8,887 nt of DNA from Marinagarivorans sp. UBA5868 (lineage in GTDB: Bacteria > Pseudomonadota > Gammaproteobacteria > Pseudomonadales > Cellvibrionaceae): positions 15,503-24,389 of the forward strand of contig DJFQ01000070.1 in the NCBI GenBank assembly GCA_002432095.1, written 5' to 3'. Under the pieces are notes generated by a model. The model was not told the origin of the DNA. It was given only the letters and a program-made list of their open reading frames with translations, and did not search any database. Below, in pieces: positions 6,972 through 8,887 of the stretch (positions within the stretch are counted from its first letter, which is position 1; every line of letters starts with the position of its first letter). The position numbers and the translations under genes are program-made.

Positions 6972-7840
6972 TCGAATTTGTCGACCGCATAGAGACTCAT
7001 AACACACTCGGCGAATGTGTACTCTGGAACGACCGGCAACAATCGATCTGGTGGACAGATATTCACGAAGCGCGTCTTTACCGATACCAACTGCAACAGC
7101 GCCAACTCACAACTTATACGCTGCCAGAGCGACTTGCCTCTTTTGGATTTACCGATGACGACGACTGGTTGATCTGCGCTTTTGCCAGCGGGTTCGCGCT
7201 TTATCAACCCCACTCGCAAAAAATCGACTGGATAGCGCAGCCGGAAAAAGAGATCGCCGGCACACGCTTTAACGATGGTCGAGTGGACCGCCAGGGGCGT
7301 TTTTGGGCGGGCACCATGTGTGAACGCCAACCTATGGAAGCCGCAGGCGGCTTGTATTGTTTGGCCGGGCGAAATGTGAAAAAAGTCATCGGCGATATCT
7401 ATATTGCCAACAGCATTTGCTGGAGCCCTGACAGCTCTCACTTCTTTTTCGCCGACTCACCGCGTCACCGCATTCAGCGCTACGATTTTGACCCTGCTAC
7501 CGGCACACCGCAGCAACCGCAAATTTTTTCCACTACCACACCTCCACAGGAGCCCGATGGTTCCACGGTGGATGCCGACGGGAATGTGTGGAATGCGGTT
7601 TGGGGCGGCAGCAAGGTGGTGCGCCACTCCAAGAATGGTGGCGAAGCGATGGAATTGACGCTGCCTGTTAGTCAGCCGACCTGCGTGGCATTCGGTGGAC
7701 CGGAGCTGAATCTGTTGCTTATTTCCACCGCCAAAATCGGCTTATCACCAGAGCAATTAGACCGCGAACCCGACGCCGGTAATTTACTGATTTACCAAAC
7801 GTCCTATCGCGGTTTACCGGAATCACGCTTTAAGATTTAA
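6968..7840 (+). CDS. SMP-30/gluconolactonase-family sugar lactonase (probable L-arabinolactonase)
   Basis: A cytoplasmic six-bladed beta-propeller hydrolase of 290 residues, predicted to open the aldonolactone made by the SDR to the aldonate, using a divalent metal. Expected metal ligands are Glu16 in LGECVLW, Asn149 in ANSICWSPD and Asp198 in EPDGSTVD. Asn102 in RFNDGRVDRQGRFWAGTM is the usual substrate/metal-shell residue. AFGGPEL at 241-247, STAKIGLS at 253-260 and a final DAGNLLIY at 269-276 are typical of bacterial sugar lactonases such as XylC and AraB-type arabinolactonases. No signal peptide is seen. The start ATG 6968 overlaps the yjfF stop (ATGA), with GAGG at 6953-6956 as a probable ribosome site. 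An in-frame ATG at 6842 lies deep inside yjfF and is rejected. Cys17 replaces the more common Gly after the metal-binding Glu; its significance is unknown. Substrate is inferred: L-arabino-1,4-lactone preferred, xylono- or galactonolactone possible. Confidence 0.9.
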   Translation: MIEFVDRIETHNTLGECVLWNDRQQSIWWTDIHEARLYRYQLQQRQLTTYTLPERLASFGFTDDDDWLICAFASGFALYQPHSQKIDWIAQPEKEIAGTRFNDGRVDRQGRFWAGTMCERQPMEAAGGLYCLAGRNVKKVIGDIYIANSICWSPDSSHFFFADSPRHRIQRYDFDPATGTPQQPQIFSTTTPPQEPDGSTVDADGNVWNAVWGGSKVVRHSKNGGEAMELTLPVSQPTCVAFGGPELNLLLISTAKIGLSPEQLDREPDAGNLLIYQTSYRGLPESRFKI

Positions 7841-7855
7841 CAGCGTTTAACGCTG
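7841..7855. terminator. Small hairpin at the convergent gene ends, possible weak bidirectional terminator
   Basis: CAGCGT (7841-7846) and ACGCTG (7850-7855) form a 6-bp stem with a 3-base loop. The loop is exactly the stop codon of the minus-strand gene, and the stem begins one base after the lactonase stop. No proper T-run follows in the plus direction. In the minus direction only TTAAAT follows. The position between two convergent stops suggests transcription ending, but the stem is short, so this is weak. Confidence 0.35.
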
Positions 7856-8887
7856 CTCATAAAAAGTAATGGACACGCCGCCCCCGCCCACACCTGGATC
7901 TGAACTTAAATAACGGTTTTGATTTAAATAGGCGTAAGGGCCTTGGACTCGTGTTTCGAATCGCGGAATCAGCGCGCCGAAAGGACCACAATTTCTCACC
8001 AGAATATATTCACCATCATTGGTCATCAGTGTATATCTCGCATCCAGCACTGTATTTCCGCTGATCAGTTGATAATCTGCACCGCCTGGCAATACCACAC
8101 CACTCAAGCGACCATTAAAGCTGCCGCCGGTAATGGGAATGATATTGCGATTCCCGCGTTTGCTCGCACCCACGGATACCGAACCACCCAAGGTCACATT
8201 TTCGGTTAATACAGTCGCACCTCGGGCACCGTTATTTGTGGCGCACTCCCAAGGTTGGTTTGCCACGCCTTGCGGATCGGTTAATTGCCGTTTTGGCTCC
8301 CCCGCAGCCACCTGAGCAATATCGTAAATGCGCAATTCGATAGTGCCCTCATTTGCATTTACTTGGCGAATGCCTGCGAATTTCCCCGAATTCAACCAAG
8401 CGTGCTGACTGGAATTAGGCGCTTCAATATCGGGAACAAAACGCGAAGTCGAATCGCCCGCCGCGGCAAAGCCGCAGGTGCGCATAAAAATATTGGCGCC
8501 ATCACCGGTTCGCAAAATTGCAATTTGCTCCAGTTCCATGGCGCCATTGGCCAAGGCCAATTCAAAATCCAAGCCGCCGGTCATCACCGTTCCGGAAATT
8601 CTTGGGCCGGTAAACGTACCGCCGGAAATATCGAAGAAGCGACGCTCGCCGTAAGGCGTGGCACCAACCTCGTGGGTTTCACCCACCTCAAGCGTTGCGC
8701 TAAATACCAATTGGCCCGCGTCGGGCGCTGGAAGCCCCTCCGGCACTCCACAGCTCCAGGACGGGTCGGGAACGTAAGTCGCATTTTGCGGAACCCCGGA
8801 CGAGGAACTCGACGAAGAACTGCTGGAAGATGAGCTGCTTGAAGAAGACGAAGAGCTGGACGATGACGAGCTGGATGAGCTGCTGGA
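7847..8887 (-). CDS. Secreted-type protein with polyserine linker and two DUF3237-like domains (5' end beyond window)
   Basis: The frame is open to the right edge, so only the last 346 residues are visible; signal peptide and any N-terminal domain are missing. Residues 1-30 of the visible part are all serine. A short spacer (GVPQNATYVPDPSWSCG) follows, then two related domains at about 57-190 and 225-346. Each has a glycine-rich strand core (FDISGGTFTGPRISGTVMTGG; IPITGGSFNGRLSGVVLPGG) and a later W/Y-L-N motif (AWLNSGKF; AYLNQNRY). These match what I recall of DUF3237 (UPF0311), a small beta-barrel family of unknown function. Each domain has two cysteines at corresponding places (46 and 138; 215 and 300), suggesting one disulfide per domain and an exported protein. 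Polyserine linkers in Cellvibrio-type bacteria usually join carbohydrate-binding or catalytic modules, so a carbohydrate-related surface or extracellular role is likely but unproven. It converges on the lactonase and is not part of the operon. Confidence 0.82.
   Translation of the reverse strand, partial: SSSSSSSSSSSSSSSSSSSSSSSSSSSSSSGVPQNATYVPDPSWSCGVPEGLPAPDAGQLVFSATLEVGETHEVGATPYGERRFFDISGGTFTGPRISGTVMTGGLDFELALANGAMELEQIAILRTGDGANIFMRTCGFAAAGDSTSRFVPDIEAPNSSQHAWLNSGKFAGIRQVNANEGTIELRIYDIAQVAAGEPKRQLTDPQGVANQPWECATNNGARGATVLTENVTLGGSVSVGASKRGNRNIIPITGGSFNGRLSGVVLPGGADYQLISGNTVLDARYTLMTNDGEYILVRNCGPFGALIPRFETRVQGPYAYLNQNRYLSSDPGVGGGGVSITFYEQR
8798..8887 (-). repeat. Polyserine-coding low-complexity tract, continues past the window edge
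   Basis: All 30 codons read on the minus strand here encode serine, using a mix of TCC, TCT, TCA, TCG, AGC and AGT. The mixed codons mean the DNA is not a simple short tandem repeat; selection appears to keep the amino acid rather than the bases. Such tracts act as flexible interdomain linkers in secreted plant-wall-degrading proteins of Cellvibrio and relatives. Confidence 0.92.

Noticed and set aside
8285..8833. Plus-strand open frame opposite the DUF3237/polyserine gene
   Set aside because: It is the complement of a gene with clear repeated domain motifs. Its product has no recognisable family and runs out of frame along the serine tract.
8798..8887. Acidic, leucine-rich (Glu/Asp/Leu) plus-strand reading of the serine tract
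   Set aside because: It is only the complement of serine codons (TCN and AGY give GA/CGA/GCT patterns). The minus-strand frame is continuous with the DUF3237 domains.
1..8887. CRISPR arrays, tRNA or rRNA genes, insertion sequences, phage or toxin-antitoxin genes
   Set aside because: No spaced direct repeats, RNA-gene signatures, transposase motifs or terminal inverted repeats were seen; nearly the whole window is accounted for by the listed genes.

Overview
The window looks like part of a sugar-catabolism operon from a plant-polysaccharide-degrading gammaproteobacterium, most likely Cellvibrionaceae (Cellvibrio, Saccharophagus or Teredinibacter-like). Two things point there. The transporter genes closely resemble the enterobacterial ytfQRT-yjfF set. 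The last gene encodes a protein with an uninterrupted run of at least 30 serines, a linker style typical of the secreted proteins of that group. The assignment is by recognition only; no database was searched.

Layout, plus strand, 1-7840: the window opens inside an operon. The tail of an unidentified upstream gene probably ends at 19. It is followed by a short-chain (SDR) aldose 1-dehydrogenase (33-803), an aldehyde dehydrogenase of the 2-oxoglutarate-semialdehyde type (820-2415), a short intergenic stretch with a strong hairpin (2441-2466), a periplasmic or lipoprotein sugar-binding protein (ytfQ-like, 2502-3470), a double ATPase (ytfR, 3480-4985), two permeases (ytfT, 4990-6006; yjfF, 6003-6971) and an SMP-30-family sugar lactonase (6968-7840). 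Gaps are 4-16 bp or stop/start overlaps, except the 86 bp in front of the binding protein.

Layout, minus strand, 7847-8887: a convergent gene runs off the right edge. Its visible part is a polyserine linker followed by two copies of a DUF3237-like beta domain. Only 6 bp separate its stop codon from that of the lactonase, and a small hairpin covers the junction.

How the genes fit together: an ABC importer of the galactofuranose/arabinofuranose type brings in a sugar, the SDR oxidises C1 to a lactone, the SMP-30 enzyme opens the lactone to the aldonate, and two dehydration steps not encoded here (IlvD/Edd and DapA or fumarylacetoacetate-hydrolase families in known pathways) would give 2-oxoglutarate semialdehyde. 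The aldehyde dehydrogenase then makes 2-oxoglutarate. This is the non-phosphorylative (Weimberg-type) pentose route. L-arabinose is my preferred substrate because of the furanose-type transporter; D-xylose cannot be excluded because the SDR also resembles Caulobacter XylB. I found no wholly new system. The most interesting points are the pairing of a furanose importer with a lactone-forming pathway, the lipoprotein-like signal on the binding protein, the intergenic hairpin, and the polyserine/tandem-DUF3237 protein.
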